NCBI RefSeq assembly: GCF_900230195.1
Contig: NZ_OCNE01000020.1
Location: 61,389-125,388 of the forward strand
Reading direction: 5' to 3'
Source: Streptomyces zhaozhouensis
GTDB taxonomy: Bacteria > Actinomycetota > Actinomycetes > Streptomycetales > Streptomycetaceae
Length of the DNA: 64,000 nt
Positions 39,064 to 47,852 of the stretch are shown in pieces (the first letter of the stretch is position 1; each line of letters begins with the position of its first letter). The notes under the pieces are model-generated. The model saw only the letters and a list, made by a program, of their open reading frames with translations, did not search any database and was not told where the DNA came from. A program made the translations under genes and the position numbers.

Positions 39064-41595
39064 TCAACCGCCGGAGGCGGCGGCCCGGTCGGCGTCCGTC
39101 GCCGTCGCTTCCCCGGGCGGCTCCTCCCGGACCGCGCCCTGGTCGGGCTCGGCCGCCCCGCCCGGGGCGGCCGGCGCGTTGTCCTCGACGGCCGGCGGGT
39201 TGTCGTCCGGGGTCCCGGAACCGCCGTCCTCCGGCGAACCCGGACTGTCCGGCGCGCTCGGCGAGCCGGAGTCGCCGGGCTCGGTGCCGCCTGGCGTGCT
39301 CGGCCGGTCAGGCTCCGGGCCCGTCGACCCCTCGGGTCCTTCACTCTCCTCGGACCCGGAGTCGGGGTCGGGGTCCGCGTCGGGGTCGTCCTCGGAGTCC
39401 GGGTCCGAGCTGGAGTCGGGGTCGTCCTCGTCGCTCCCCATGTCGCTGTCGTCGTGCTCGCGGCGCTCCGGCTGGTGCAGCTCGAAGTCGGTCACCGGCT
39501 GCCCCTCCAACGCGGCCTGGGTGTACTGGCCCCAGATCCTCGCGGGGAAGCCGCCGCCGCTGATCCGCTCCTGCCCGGCGGCCCCGTACAGCTCGCGCTG
39601 CGCGCCGGTCTCCGGGTCCTGCCCGAAGATGGCGACGACCGTGGCCAGTTCGGGGGTGTAGCCGGCGAACCAGGCCGCGCGGTCGTTCTCCGCCGTGCCG
39701 GTCTTGCCTGCCGAGGGACGCCCGGAACTGGCGGCCGCGGTGCCGGTGCCGCCGCGCACCACGGCCTCCAGCATGGCGGTAGTGCCGTCGGCCGCCTCCC
39801 GCGAGATCGCCTCGCCCCGCTCGGGCTCGGGCAGGTCGACGGTCTCGCCGTCCTTGGTGATCTCGGAGACCAGCAGCACCTCCCGGTGCTCGCCGTGCCG
39901 CGCCAGCGTGGCGTAGGCGCCGGCCATGTCCAGGGTGCTGGGCGTCGCCGTGCCCAGCGAGATCGACGCGTCCGCCTCGGTCAGTCCCGGCGTCGCCTCG
40001 GGAAGCCCGAGCGCCACCGCCGTGTCCCGCACCAGCTCGGGGCCGACGTCCACGCCCATCTGCGCGAAGACCGCGTTGATCGACTTGTCCATCCCCTCGC
40101 TGACCGGAACGGTGTCGTAGTCGCGGTTGCCCTCGTTCTCCGGCGCCCAGCCGGTGCCGCTGCCGTCGCGGGAGACCACCTCGCGGCCGCTGCGGCCGTC
40201 GTACTTGGTGGAGGGGCCGATCAGCTCCCCCTTCTGGTTGGTGGAGTCGTTCTCCAGCGCGGCGGCGTAGACGAACGGCTTGAACGTCGAGGCCGCCTGG
40301 TAGTCGCGGCGGGTCGCGTTGTTGACGTACTGCTCGACGTAGTCCCGGCCGCCGTACATGGCGACGACATGGCCGGTCTCGGTGTCGACGGAGCTGGCGC
40401 CGGCCCTGACCCAGCTGTCCTGCTCGCGCTCCTCGCTGAGCGCGGTCTCCAGCTGGGCGTCGACCGCGTCGGTGAGGGCGCGCTGACGGGCCGGTTCGAT
40501 GGTGGTGGTGATGCGGTAGCCGCCGGCGGCGAGCTGGTGCTCGTCGACGACGCCGCGCTCCTCCAGGTGCTGCTTGACGGCCTCCACCAGGTAGCCGCGC
40601 TCGCCGTCGAGACCGGCCGAGGGGTTCTGGTCACGCGGCTCGGGGAACCGTGTCCGCTCGCGCTCGTCCTCCTCCAGCCAGCCCTCGGAGACCATGCCGT
40701 CCAGCACGTACTCCCAGCGGGCCTCGGCCCGCTCGCGGGCTCCCGGATTGGCCCGGACGTCGTAGGCGTTGGGGGAGTTGAGCAACGCCGCCAGGTAGGC
40801 GCCCTCCGCCACGTTCAGCTCCTTGGCCGGCTTGCCGTAGTAGGCGTGGGCGGCGGCCTGGATGCCGTAGGCGTTGCGGCCGAAGTAGCTGGTGTTGAGG
40901 TAGCCCTCCAGAATCTCGTCCTTGCTCACCTCGCGATCGAGCTTGACCGCGATGAACAGCTCCTTGACCTTTCGGGTGACGGTCTGGCGCTGGTCGAGGT
41001 AGTAGTTCTTCACGTACTGCTGGGTGATGGTCGAGCCGGACTGCCGGCCGCCGCCGCGCATCATGTTCCACCCGGCGCGGGCCATGGCGCCGACGTCGAC
41101 CGGGGGCGCGTGGTAGAAGTCCCGGTCCTCGGCGGCGAGCGTGGCGTGGCGCACGTGCTCGGGCACGTCGTCGAGCGCCACGTTCTCCCGGTCGATCTCG
41201 CCGACCCGGGCCAACTGGCTGCCGTCCGCGTAGAGATAGACGTTGCTCTGGGCGGCGGCGGCCGACTTGGGCTCGGGGATGTCGACGAGCAGATAGCCGG
41301 CGACCAGCGAGCCGAGCAGGGCGACCAGGGCGACCGCGCCGGCCACCAGCACCAGCCGCCAGGTCGGCAGCAGCCGGCGCCAGCCGCTGCGGCGCCGCGC
41401 CGGCGGGCGCGGCGGGCGCGGTGCCCAGCCGGGCCAGCCGCCGAAGCGGGAACGCGCGGTGTGCGCGGCGGACGCGTCGGCCTCGGGGGCGGCCGGTCCC
41501 GGGGCGGGCGCGGCGGCGGACGGAGGGCCGGCCTCGGGGGTCGCGTCCGGGGAAGGTTCGTCGTCGCTGCTGCTGGGCGGGCTTGCGTCGCTCAT
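39064..41595 (-). CDS. Bifunctional class A penicillin-binding protein (GT51 transglycosylase/transpeptidase)
   Basis: 843 residues. A disordered cytoplasmic N-terminus is followed by a membrane helix (LVLVAGAVALVALLGSLVAG). The GT51 domain (about 115-300) has the catalytic AAEDRDFY and QSGSTITQQYVKN. The transpeptidase domain (about 380-700) has S436-T-F-K439, the SIN box (DKSINAVF) and KTGTAEN near 630. The C-terminal 110 residues are an acidic, Ser/Pro/Asp-rich disordered tail (SDPDSEDDPDADPDPDSGSE). The start is the ATG at 41595 behind GAGGG. It polymerises and cross-links peptidoglycan. TATCCA about 55 nt upstream is a weak -10 candidate. Confidence 0.94.
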   Translation of the reverse strand: MSDASPPSSSDDEPSPDATPEAGPPSAAAPAPGPAAPEADASAAHTARSRFGGWPGWAPRPPRPPARRRSGWRRLLPTWRLVLVAGAVALVALLGSLVAGYLLVDIPEPKSAAAAQSNVYLYADGSQLARVGEIDRENVALDDVPEHVRHATLAAEDRDFYHAPPVDVGAMARAGWNMMRGGGRQSGSTITQQYVKNYYLDQRQTVTRKVKELFIAVKLDREVSKDEILEGYLNTSYFGRNAYGIQAAAHAYYGKPAKELNVAEGAYLAALLNSPNAYDVRANPGARERAEARWEYVLDGMVSEGWLEEDERERTRFPEPRDQNPSAGLDGERGYLVEAVKQHLEERGVVDEHQLAAGGYRITTTIEPARQRALTDAVDAQLETALSEEREQDSWVRAGASSVDTETGHVVAMYGGRDYVEQYVNNATRRDYQAASTFKPFVYAAALENDSTNQKGELIGPSTKYDGRSGREVVSRDGSGTGWAPENEGNRDYDTVPVSEGMDKSINAVFAQMGVDVGPELVRDTAVALGLPEATPGLTEADASISLGTATPSTLDMAGAYATLARHGEHREVLLVSEITKDGETVDLPEPERGEAISREAADGTTAMLEAVVRGGTGTAAASSGRPSAGKTGTAENDRAAWFAGYTPELATVVAIFGQDPETGAQRELYGAAGQERISGGGFPARIWGQYTQAALEGQPVTDFELHQPERREHDDSDMGSDEDDPDSSSDPDSEDDPDADPDPDSGSEESEGPEGSTGPEPDRPSTPGGTEPGDSGSPSAPDSPGSPEDGGSGTPDDNPPAVEDNAPAAPGGAAEPDQGAVREEPPGEATATDADRAAASGG

Positions 41596-41811
41596 GGGGC
41601 CCTCGTCACGACCTGGTCGCGGTGCGTCGGCGGTGCTTTTATCTGCCTTGGATAGACACTTTCGCACCGTGCGTAACGAATCCCCGGCGCTCCGCACATC
41701 ACCGGCGCGTCCGCTGTCCCCCGGACGGGCGCGCCGCCTCACCCGTTGGCCCGCGGGCGGCGGGGCGCGGACGCGCGCGCGGCGGACCGCAGCCTCCCGT
41801 GCCTCGGGCGG

Positions 41812-43131
41812 TCAGAGGGCCTGGGCCTCCGCCGTGTGGTCGACCAGCTCGGAGAGGTCGACCGCCTCCGCCATGGCGCGGAACCCCTGGTCGTTGGGGT
41901 GGAGACCGTCGCCCGAGTCGAAGGCGGGCAGCATCAGGTGGGGAGAGGACGGGTCCGCCAGCGCCGCGTCGAAGTCGATCACGGCGTCGAACAGGCCGCC
42001 CGCCCTGATGCGGTCGTTCACCCGCAGACGTATCTCCTCCCACTCGGGCGTCCACGCCGGGTGCCCGCCGAACGGCGCCAGCGTGCAGCCCAGCACCCGC
42101 AGCCCCTCGGCCGCCGCCTCGTCGGCCAGCCGGTCGAGCCCGCGCAGAATCGCCCGCGGATCGGTGACGCGGGGCTCCAGCAGGATGTCGTTGATGCCCA
42201 ACTGCACCACCAGCGCGCGGGCGCCCGGCTGGGGAAGCGCGTCGGTGTGCAGCCTGCTGAGCCCCCGCGCCCCGTTGAACAGGCGGTCCGGGGGGCCGTC
42301 CCGCAGCAGCCGGTTCCCGCTGATGCCCTGGTTGAGCACCGCCAGGTCGGGGGCGTCGGCGTCGTCGCGCAGCCGCGCGGCGAGCACGTCCGTCCAGCGG
42401 CGGTTGGCGTCCCGCGTGGAGGTGATCCCGTCCGTCAACGAGTCGCCCATGACGACCACCGCGCCGTCGGCCTGGGCGGTGAGCACCTGGACCCCCGTCA
42501 GATAGCGCCAGACGTCGGAGGTCCTGGTGAAGCCGGTGCCGGAGAGCCGGCTGGTCTGCTCGCCGACGGCCAGGTAGTTCCCCTGCTGGGCCATCCGGTG
42601 GTAGGTGACCGGGCCGGACGGCTCCGGCGAGTAGAGCGAGACCAACAGGTCTGCGGCGGGCGGCAGCTCCAGCGGGGTGGCGTCGGATATGACGGACCCC
42701 CCGGGCGGCACCGTCACCGAGTGGCCGTCTCCGAACGTCACCCGGTGCATCGTGCCCTCGTGCGCCGCCGCGCCCCCGAGCGCGGAGGAGAGTGCGACGG
42801 TCACGTTCGTGAACGTCACCGGCTGACCGCCGTATCTGTTCGACAGCTCGACGCGCACGGCGCTGCCCCCGACGGAGGTGCGCACCACGTTCCTGATCGT
42901 CTGGTCGGCGAAGCCGTCGGCGGTGCCGGGCTCGGCCCCCGAGGGCGCGGCCGACCAGGTGCCGATCCACTCCCCGCGCGCCGCGGGCACCACCTCGGGC
43001 GCCGACGGTGTCGGCGCCGCGATGTCCACTCTCTCGCCCCGCCCCGTGCCGATGGCGAGGGCGACCCCCAGCAGTATCACTAGCAAAGCGGCGAGCAGCC
43101 CGAAGACCCCTCGCTTACTGACCTCTCCCAC
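41812..43131 (-). CDS. SGNH/GDSL-family hydrolase, exported
   Basis: A 439-residue esterase or lipase-like enzyme. One N-terminal membrane segment (RGVFGLLAALLVILLGVALAIG) exports or anchors it. The N-terminal part of the mature protein (about 55-215) is a beta-rich accessory domain. The SGNH blocks are S231 in VVMGDSLTDGI, the Gly block QGISGNRLL, Asn in LGINDIL and D408-G-L-H411 in SGDGLHPNDQG. The GTG at 43131 is used; its ribosome-binding site is weak and no better codon precedes the membrane segment. It is divergent from DUF445. Likely substrates are acylated wall sugars or xenobiotic esters. Confidence 0.87.
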   Translation of the reverse strand: MGEVSKRGVFGLLAALLVILLGVALAIGTGRGERVDIAAPTPSAPEVVPAARGEWIGTWSAAPSGAEPGTADGFADQTIRNVVRTSVGGSAVRVELSNRYGGQPVTFTNVTVALSSALGGAAAHEGTMHRVTFGDGHSVTVPPGGSVISDATPLELPPAADLLVSLYSPEPSGPVTYHRMAQQGNYLAVGEQTSRLSGTGFTRTSDVWRYLTGVQVLTAQADGAVVVMGDSLTDGITSTRDANRRWTDVLAARLRDDADAPDLAVLNQGISGNRLLRDGPPDRLFNGARGLSRLHTDALPQPGARALVVQLGINDILLEPRVTDPRAILRGLDRLADEAAAEGLRVLGCTLAPFGGHPAWTPEWEEIRLRVNDRIRAGGLFDAVIDFDAALADPSSPHLMLPAFDSGDGLHPNDQGFRAMAEAVDLSELVDHTAEAQAL

Positions 43132-43184
43132 GCGTCGATGATCCCACGCGTCACCCGCACGGCCGTACCAAACCCTCCACAGCT

Positions 43185-43198
43185 TGTGAATGATCACA
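43185..43198. promoter_or_regulatory. Candidate operator TGTGA-N4-TCACA
   Basis: A perfect 5-bp-arm inverted repeat, TGTGAATGATCACA, between the divergent SGNH hydrolase and DUF445 genes. It resembles a CRP-type site, but the spacer is 4 rather than 6. It could control either gene. Confidence 0.35.
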
Positions 43199-43309
43199 CC
43201 GGCCCTGTGGATGGCGAATGCGGCAGAAACGGTCCGAGGGGGGATGATGCGGGAACGACGGGTGGGGCACGGGTCGTTGCCAACGGCGAACGCGGAGGGA
43301 GTGACGGGG

Positions 43310-44680
43310 ATGCGGACCGAGGACGCCGAGCGCGCCGAGGAAGTGGAGCGTGACGAGCGCGCCGGAGCGCGTGACGAGCGCGACACACGCGGCGGGCGTG
43401 GCGAGGGCGTGGGGCAGGCCGGCGTGCTCACCGCCGCCGACGAGGCGAAGCGGCGCGGGCTGCGCCGGATGAAGGCGGTGGCCACCGGCCTGCTGGTGGT
43501 GGTCGCCGTGGTCTACGCGCTCGCCACCTGGGCCGAGCACAGCGGCGCCGGCGCCTGGGCCGGCTATGTCGCGGCGGCGGCCGAGGCCGGGATGGTGGGC
43601 GCGCTCGCCGACTGGTTCGCGGTGACCGCGCTCTTCCGCAGGCCGCTCGGCCTGCCCATCCCGCACACCGCGATCATCCCCACCAAGAAGGACCAGCTGG
43701 GCCAGTCCCTGGGCGAGTTCGTCGGGGAGAACTTCCTCTCCGAGCAGGTGGTCAAGGACAAGCTGCGGTCGGTCGAGCTGTCGCGGCGGCTGGGGGACTG
43801 GCTCGCGGTGCCGGACAACGCGGACCGCGTCACCGCCGAGTTGGCCACGGCGGTGCGCGGCGGGCTGCGGGTGCTGCGGGACGCCGACGTGCAGGCGGTG
43901 CTCTCCGAGTCGATCACCCGGCGGGCCGAGGCGCAGGAGATCGCCCCGACGCTGGGCCGGCTGCTGGAGCGGACCATCGCGGACGAGGGCCATCGCCGGC
44001 TGGTGGACCTGCTGTTGGAGGCCGCGCAGGGCTGGCTGACGACCCATCGGGACGCGGTGCTGGACGCGGTCGCCGGCGGCTCGCCCGGCTGGACGCCCCG
44101 GTTCGTCGACCGGAGGGTCGGCGAGCGGGTCTACCGCGAGCTGCTGCGCTTCGTCACCGAGGCCAAGGACCAGCCGGACCACCCCGCCAGGGAGACCGTC
44201 GACCGCTTCCTGGCCGACTTCGCCCAGCAGTTGCAGCACGACCCGGAGACCAGGGAGCGGGTCGAGCGGGTGAAGAACGACCTGCTCAACCGGCCGGCGG
44301 TGCAGGACCTCATCGCCTCGGCGTGGGGCGCGCTGCGGGCGATGATCCTGGCGTCCGCGGAGGACGAGCGCAGCGCGCTGCGGCTGCGCGCGCGGGCCGC
44401 GGTGCTGGGCACCGGCGGGCGGTTGGTCTCGGACGACCGGCTGCGCGCCAAGCTCGACGGCTGGGTCGCGGACGCGACGGTGCACGTGGTCTCCGGTTAC
44501 CGGGCGCAGATCACGTCGTTGATCACCGACACGGTGGCGGCGTGGGACGCCCCGACGACCTCGCGGAAGATCGAGCTGCACATCGGGCGCGACCTCCAGT
44601 TCATCCGGCTCAACGGCACGGTCATCGGCGCGCTCGCCGGCCTGGTGATCCACGCGGCCACCCGGGCGCTGGGCGGCTGA
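43310..44680 (+). CDS. DUF445 family membrane protein
   Basis: A 456-residue protein. After a charged N-terminus (ERAEEVERDERAGARDERD) come a membrane helix (VATGLLVVVAVVYALAT) and the conserved block GAWAGYVAAAAEAGMVGALADWFAVTALFRRPLGLPIPHTAIIP, which defines the family. A long helical cytoplasmic middle part and a second membrane segment at the end (NGTVIGALAGLVIHAA) follow. The ATG at 43310 has GGAGGGA 9 nt upstream. Family members are of unknown function, thought to be envelope-associated. Confidence 0.88.
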   Translation: MRTEDAERAEEVERDERAGARDERDTRGGRGEGVGQAGVLTAADEAKRRGLRRMKAVATGLLVVVAVVYALATWAEHSGAGAWAGYVAAAAEAGMVGALADWFAVTALFRRPLGLPIPHTAIIPTKKDQLGQSLGEFVGENFLSEQVVKDKLRSVELSRRLGDWLAVPDNADRVTAELATAVRGGLRVLRDADVQAVLSESITRRAEAQEIAPTLGRLLERTIADEGHRRLVDLLLEAAQGWLTTHRDAVLDAVAGGSPGWTPRFVDRRVGERVYRELLRFVTEAKDQPDHPARETVDRFLADFAQQLQHDPETRERVERVKNDLLNRPAVQDLIASAWGALRAMILASAEDERSALRLRARAAVLGTGGRLVSDDRLRAKLDGWVADATVHVVSGYRAQITSLITDTVAAWDAPTTSRKIELHIGRDLQFIRLNGTVIGALAGLVIHAATRALGG

Positions 44681-44821
44681 GCACGCGCGGCCGGCCGCCG
44701 GGTGCGGTGCTGCGGCGGTGCGGCGTGGTCGGGGGGGCGCCGGTCGGGTCGGGTCCGTGGGCGGCGGTCCGCGCGGCCTCCCGGGGCGCTTCTCCACCGG
44801 TGGGGTGGTGGACGTCTGTCG

Positions 44822-44827
44822 TAGAAT
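44822..44827 (+). promoter_or_regulatory. -10 box of tRNA-Leu
   Basis: TAGAAT lies 11 nt before the mature 5' end of the tRNA. No convincing -35 is seen. Confidence 0.5.
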
Positions 44828-44838
44828 CGCCCGCACGA

Positions 44839-44923
44839 GCGGCCGTGATGGAACTGGCAGTCATGCTGGGTTTAGGTCCCAGTGCGCCTCGCGCGCGTGA
44901 GGGTTCGAATCCCTCCGGCCGCA
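44839..44923 (+). tRNA. tRNA-Leu (anticodon UAG)
   Basis: A class II tRNA of 85 nt. The acceptor stem GCGGCCG pairs with CGGCCGC, followed by discriminator A. The anticodon stem-loop is CTGGG-TTTAGGT-CCCAG, anticodon UAG reading CUA. A long variable arm (about TGCGCCTCGCGCGCG) and the T-arm GAGGG-TTCGAAT-CCCTC complete it. CCA is not encoded. This is not the UUA-reading bldA tRNA. Confidence 0.96.
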
Positions 44924-44930
44924 CACGACA

Positions 44931-44971
44931 GGGCCCCCGACACCCGTCGACGGAACGGATGCCGGGGGCCC
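44931..44971 (+). terminator. Terminator hairpin after tRNA-Leu
   Basis: GGGCCCCCG-a-CA (44931-44942) pairs with TG-c-CGGGGGCCC (44960-44971), eleven pairs with one mismatch and a 17-nt loop. It lies between the tRNA and the convergent OsmC gene. Confidence 0.8.
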
Positions 44972-45000
44972 GACGCGGCGCCTCAGCCGAGGAGTTCGGC

Positions 45001-45429
45001 TCAGTCGAGGAGTTCGGCCTCCAGCGTGATGGTGACGCCGGCCAGCGCCTGGCTCACCGGGCAGTTCTCCTTGGCGGTGTTGGCCGCCTCCTGGAAGCCG
45101 TCGGCCGACAGCCCCGGCACCCTGGCCTGGACCTTCAGCACGATGCCGGTGATGCCGGTCCCCGGCTGGAACGTGACGTCGGCGGAGGTCCGCACCGTCT
45201 CCGGCGGGGTGCCGGCGCCGGCCAGCCCGTGCGAGAGCGCCATCGAGAAGCACGCGGAGTGCGCGGCGGCGATCAGCTCCTCGGGGCTGGTCCGCCCCTC
45301 GGGGGTCTCCGCGCGCGAGGGCCAGGTCAGGTCGAAGGTGCCGACCCCGGACGAGTCCAGGTTCACCTTGCCGGCGCCCTCCATGAGGGAGCCTTCCCAG
45401 TTGGTCGTCGCGGTGCGTGTGGTTGCCAT
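45001..45429 (-). CDS. OsmC/Ohr-family peroxidase
   Basis: 142 residues. OsmC proteins reduce organic hydroperoxides through two cysteines, here C60 (AAHSACFSMALS) and C123 (ENCPVSQAL). The remainder fits the OsmC subfamily: TTNWEGSLMEGAGKV at the N-terminus and GTFDLTWPSR with the catalytic arginine region. The ATG at 45429 has GGGAGG upstream; an in-frame codon 39 nt earlier lacks one. It converges on tRNA-Leu across a terminator. Confidence 0.93.
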   Translation of the reverse strand: MATTRTATTNWEGSLMEGAGKVNLDSSGVGTFDLTWPSRAETPEGRTSPEELIAAAHSACFSMALSHGLAGAGTPPETVRTSADVTFQPGTGITGIVLKVQARVPGLSADGFQEAANTAKENCPVSQALAGVTITLEAELLD

Positions 45430-45612
45430 GGGCGATCCTCCCGAGGGGAAAAACCAGAAGCGGGTCACCTACACGCTATCGCTGCCGCCCGGGTGACGGG
45501 GAAGCACGGGCGGTCGACGCCGGCGCGTTCCTCCGGGTGCAGACTGGGGGCCGGCGGCCCGGCCCGTTGAGGCGGCGGGGCCGGAGGCCATGAGGTGACA
45601 GGAGACGTTCGG

Positions 45613-45948
45613 GTGTCCGTGGTGAAGATCAACGTTCTGGAGGTTCCCGCCGAGCAGCGGGAGGAGTTGGAACGGCGGTTCGCCGGCCGGGCCGGGATGG
45701 TGGAGGGGCAGGACGGGTTCGAGTGGTTCGAGCTGCTGCGGCCGGTCGAGGGGACCGACCGGTACCTGGTCTACACCCGCTGGCGGAGCGAGGAGGACTA
45801 CCGGGCCTGGGCCGAGGGCTCGATGCGGCAGGCGCACGGCGGTGGCGGCGAGGGCCGGCGGCCCGCCGCGACCGGGTCGGAGCTGTGGTCCCTCGAAGTG
45901 GTCCAGCAGGCGGCGCCCAGGGCGCCCGGGGCCCAGGACCCGTCCTAG
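45613..45948 (+). CDS. Antibiotic biosynthesis monooxygenase (ABM) domain protein, heme-oxygenase-like
   Basis: A 111-residue dimeric alpha/beta-barrel protein. The sequence VVKINVLEVPAEQREELERRF...MVEGQDGFEWFELLRPVEGTDRYLVYTRWRSEEDYRAW matches the ABM fold, in particular the MhuD/IsdG-like branch that can degrade heme. The usual catalytic Trp of IsdG enzymes cannot be assigned with certainty here. The GTG at 45613 is chosen, with AGGAGA 8 nt upstream; GTGs at 45595, 45619 and 45622 compete. It stands alone and converges on an IclR gene. Confidence 0.85.
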   Translation: MSVVKINVLEVPAEQREELERRFAGRAGMVEGQDGFEWFELLRPVEGTDRYLVYTRWRSEEDYRAWAEGSMRQAHGGGGEGRRPAATGSELWSLEVVQQAAPRAPGAQDPS

Positions 45949-46020
45949 GCGACCCGGACGGGGACGACCAGGACGACCGGCCTCGGCCCGGCCTCGGCCC
46001 GGCCGCGGGCGGGGCGCGGT

Positions 46021-46794
46021 TCAGATGCTGAGCGAGAGCAGCGTGGTGGCCGCCTGACGGTTCAACTCCTCGGCGGCCTCGCGCAGTCGGTGGCCCTGGC
46101 CCACCGGCAGGGAGAGCGCCAGGCAGCCGACCGTGGCGCCGGCCGTCAGCGGCACCGCCGCGCACAGCGTGCCGATCGCGTACTCCTGGAAGTCCAGCAC
46201 CGGCATCGTGGGCGGCTGCCGCTCCAGCGTGCTCAGCAGCACCCGGCGGTCGGTGATGGTGCGTGAGGTGAGCCGCGCCGCGCGGTGGCGGGTGAGGTGG
46301 TCCTGGCGGCCGTCGTGGTCGAGCTGGCTCAGCAGGCACTTGCCGATCGCGGTGGCGTGCGCGGCGGAGCGGAAGTCGACCCACTCGTTGACCACCGGCG
46401 CCTGCGGGGTGTCCGAGACCTGCGGCACCTCCAGCTCGCCGTCGGCGTAACGGGCCAGGTAGACCGGGGCGTTGAGGGAGTCGCGCAGCGCGTCGAGGGC
46501 GGACTGGAGCCGCTCCTCGCGGAAGCGGCGGCGGCTCTCCTCGCCGTCGTCGCCCGCGCCCCCGAGCATCAGCAGCGTCCGGCCAGGCGCGTAGACCCCG
46601 TCCAGGGGCTCCTCCACATACCCCTCGGCGAGCAGCATCCGCAGCAGATGCTCCTGCTGCTCCGGGGGAAGGCCGGTGGCCTGCCCCAACTCGCCGCCGG
46701 GTATGCCGTCCGGGTGCCCGGCGATCGTCTCCAGCAGCCGCAGAGCGCAGCGCACGGAGTGAAACGGAGCTGTGCGGCCGGGCGTTGTCGCCAC
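46021..46794 (-). CDS. IclR-family regulator, downstream of the ehu operon
   Basis: 257 residues. The N-terminal winged helix (about 8-70) contains SVRCALRLLETIAGHPDGIPGGELGQATGLPPEQQEHLLRML. The effector domain includes SLNAPVYLARYADGELEV, RSAAHATAIGKCLLSQL and EYAIGTLCAAVPLTAG. The recognition helix (PPEQQEHLLRML) is unusual in lacking the basic/aromatic residues seen in the first IclR protein of this window. The GTG at 46794 follows GGAGG. It lies 199 bp past ehuA on the same strand but behind a terminator, so it has its own promoter. Control of the ehu genes is a guess from position. Confidence 0.85.
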   Translation of the reverse strand: MATTPGRTAPFHSVRCALRLLETIAGHPDGIPGGELGQATGLPPEQQEHLLRMLLAEGYVEEPLDGVYAPGRTLLMLGGAGDDGEESRRRFREERLQSALDALRDSLNAPVYLARYADGELEVPQVSDTPQAPVVNEWVDFRSAAHATAIGKCLLSQLDHDGRQDHLTRHRAARLTSRTITDRRVLLSTLERQPPTMPVLDFQEYAIGTLCAAVPLTAGATVGCLALSLPVGQGHRLREAAEELNRQAATTLLSLSI

Positions 46795-46927
46795 GTCGTC
46801 CTCCTGCCAGCGTTCACAAGGTCCACGCGTCCGGGAGGACACGAGGAGGCTGAGCCTCCCCAGAGTAGCGAGAACGACACCGGTGGTGCGCCGGTTCACA
46901 CAGGAACGGCACACCACCGGGGGCGGT

Positions 46928-46959
46928 CCGGGGCCGCGGCCGACGGGCGGCGGCCCCGG
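46928..46959 (-). terminator. Terminator hairpin after ehuA
   Basis: A perfect 10-bp stem CCGGGGCCGC / GCGGCCCCGG with a 12-nt loop, 34 bp past the ehuA stop on the minus strand. Confidence 0.75.
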
Positions 46960-46993
46960 GGGCGTTCGGCCAGCACAGCGGGCCGAGGCGCGG

Positions 46994-47839
46994 TCAGAGC
47001 ACCGTCGAGAGGAACTCCTTGGTGCGGTCGTGCTCCGGCTCGCTGAAGATCTTCTCCGGGGAGCCGGACTCGATGATCTTCCCCTTGTCGAACATCAGCA
47101 CCGCGTCCGAGATGTCCCGCGCGAAGGACATCTCGTGGGTGACCACCAGCATGGTGATGTCGGTGGAGAGCGCGATGTCCCGCAGCACGTCCAGCACGCC
47201 GGCGACCAGCTCGGGGTCGAGCGCCGAGGTGACCTCGTCCAGCAGCAGCACCTGGGGCCGCATCGCCAACGCGCGGGCGATGGCGACCCGTTGCTGCTGC
47301 CCGCCGGAGAGCTGGCTGGGGTACTTGTCCAGGTGCTCGGTGAGACCGACCAGTTCGACCAGTTCCTTGGCGCGCTCCTCGGCCTCGTCCTTGGAGAGGC
47401 CCAGCACGTGCACCGGCGCCTCCATCACGTTGCGCAGCACCCGCATGTTGGGGAAGAGGTTGAAGTGCTGGAAGACCATGCCGATCTTCTTGCGCACCTC
47501 GCGCACGTGCTTCTCGCTCGGCTTGACCAGTTTGCCGGCCCGCTCCTCGTGGGTGAGGTACTGGCCGTCGACCTTGATCGTGCCCTCCTCGGGGGTGAGG
47601 AGGGTCATCAGCAGCCGCAGGATGGTGGTCTTCCCGGAGCCGGACGGGCCGATCAGCGTGACGTGCTTGCCGGTCTCGACCCGGAAGTCCAACTGGTCAA
47701 GCACGGTCACGTCGCCGAACCGCTTGGTCACCTTGTCGAATCTGACCAGTTCGCTGCCGGCCGCGCGGCACTCGGCGGGGTCGGCGGACGCGTCGGTCCC
47801 GGTCGGCTCGGCGGACTCGGTGTCCTGGGCCTTCTTCAC
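46994..47839 (-). CDS. ehuA: Ectoine/hydroxyectoine ABC transporter ATPase EhuA
   Basis: 281-residue ATPase that drives import. Walker A is GPSGSGKTT, Q-loop VFQHFNLFPN, signature LSGGQQQR, Walker B VLLLDEVTSALDPE and H-loop VTHEMSFA. It belongs to the polar amino acid (GlnQ-like) group, from which EhuA comes. The first 40 residues are an acidic extension. The GTG at 47839 (VKKAQDTESAE) is preferred; a TTG at 47869 would overlap the ehuD stop. It is the last gene of the ehuBCDA operon. Confidence 0.88.
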   Translation of the reverse strand: MKKAQDTESAEPTGTDASADPAECRAAGSELVRFDKVTKRFGDVTVLDQLDFRVETGKHVTLIGPSGSGKTTILRLLMTLLTPEEGTIKVDGQYLTHEERAGKLVKPSEKHVREVRKKIGMVFQHFNLFPNMRVLRNVMEAPVHVLGLSKDEAEERAKELVELVGLTEHLDKYPSQLSGGQQQRVAIARALAMRPQVLLLDEVTSALDPELVAGVLDVLRDIALSTDITMLVVTHEMSFARDISDAVLMFDKGKIIESGSPEKIFSEPEHDRTKEFLSTVL

Positions 47840-47852
47840 GTTCTCGGGGTTT

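Noticed and set aside
44839..44923. Attachment site or integrated element at tRNA-Leu
   Set aside because: No integrase gene and no second copy of the tRNA 3' end was seen nearby.
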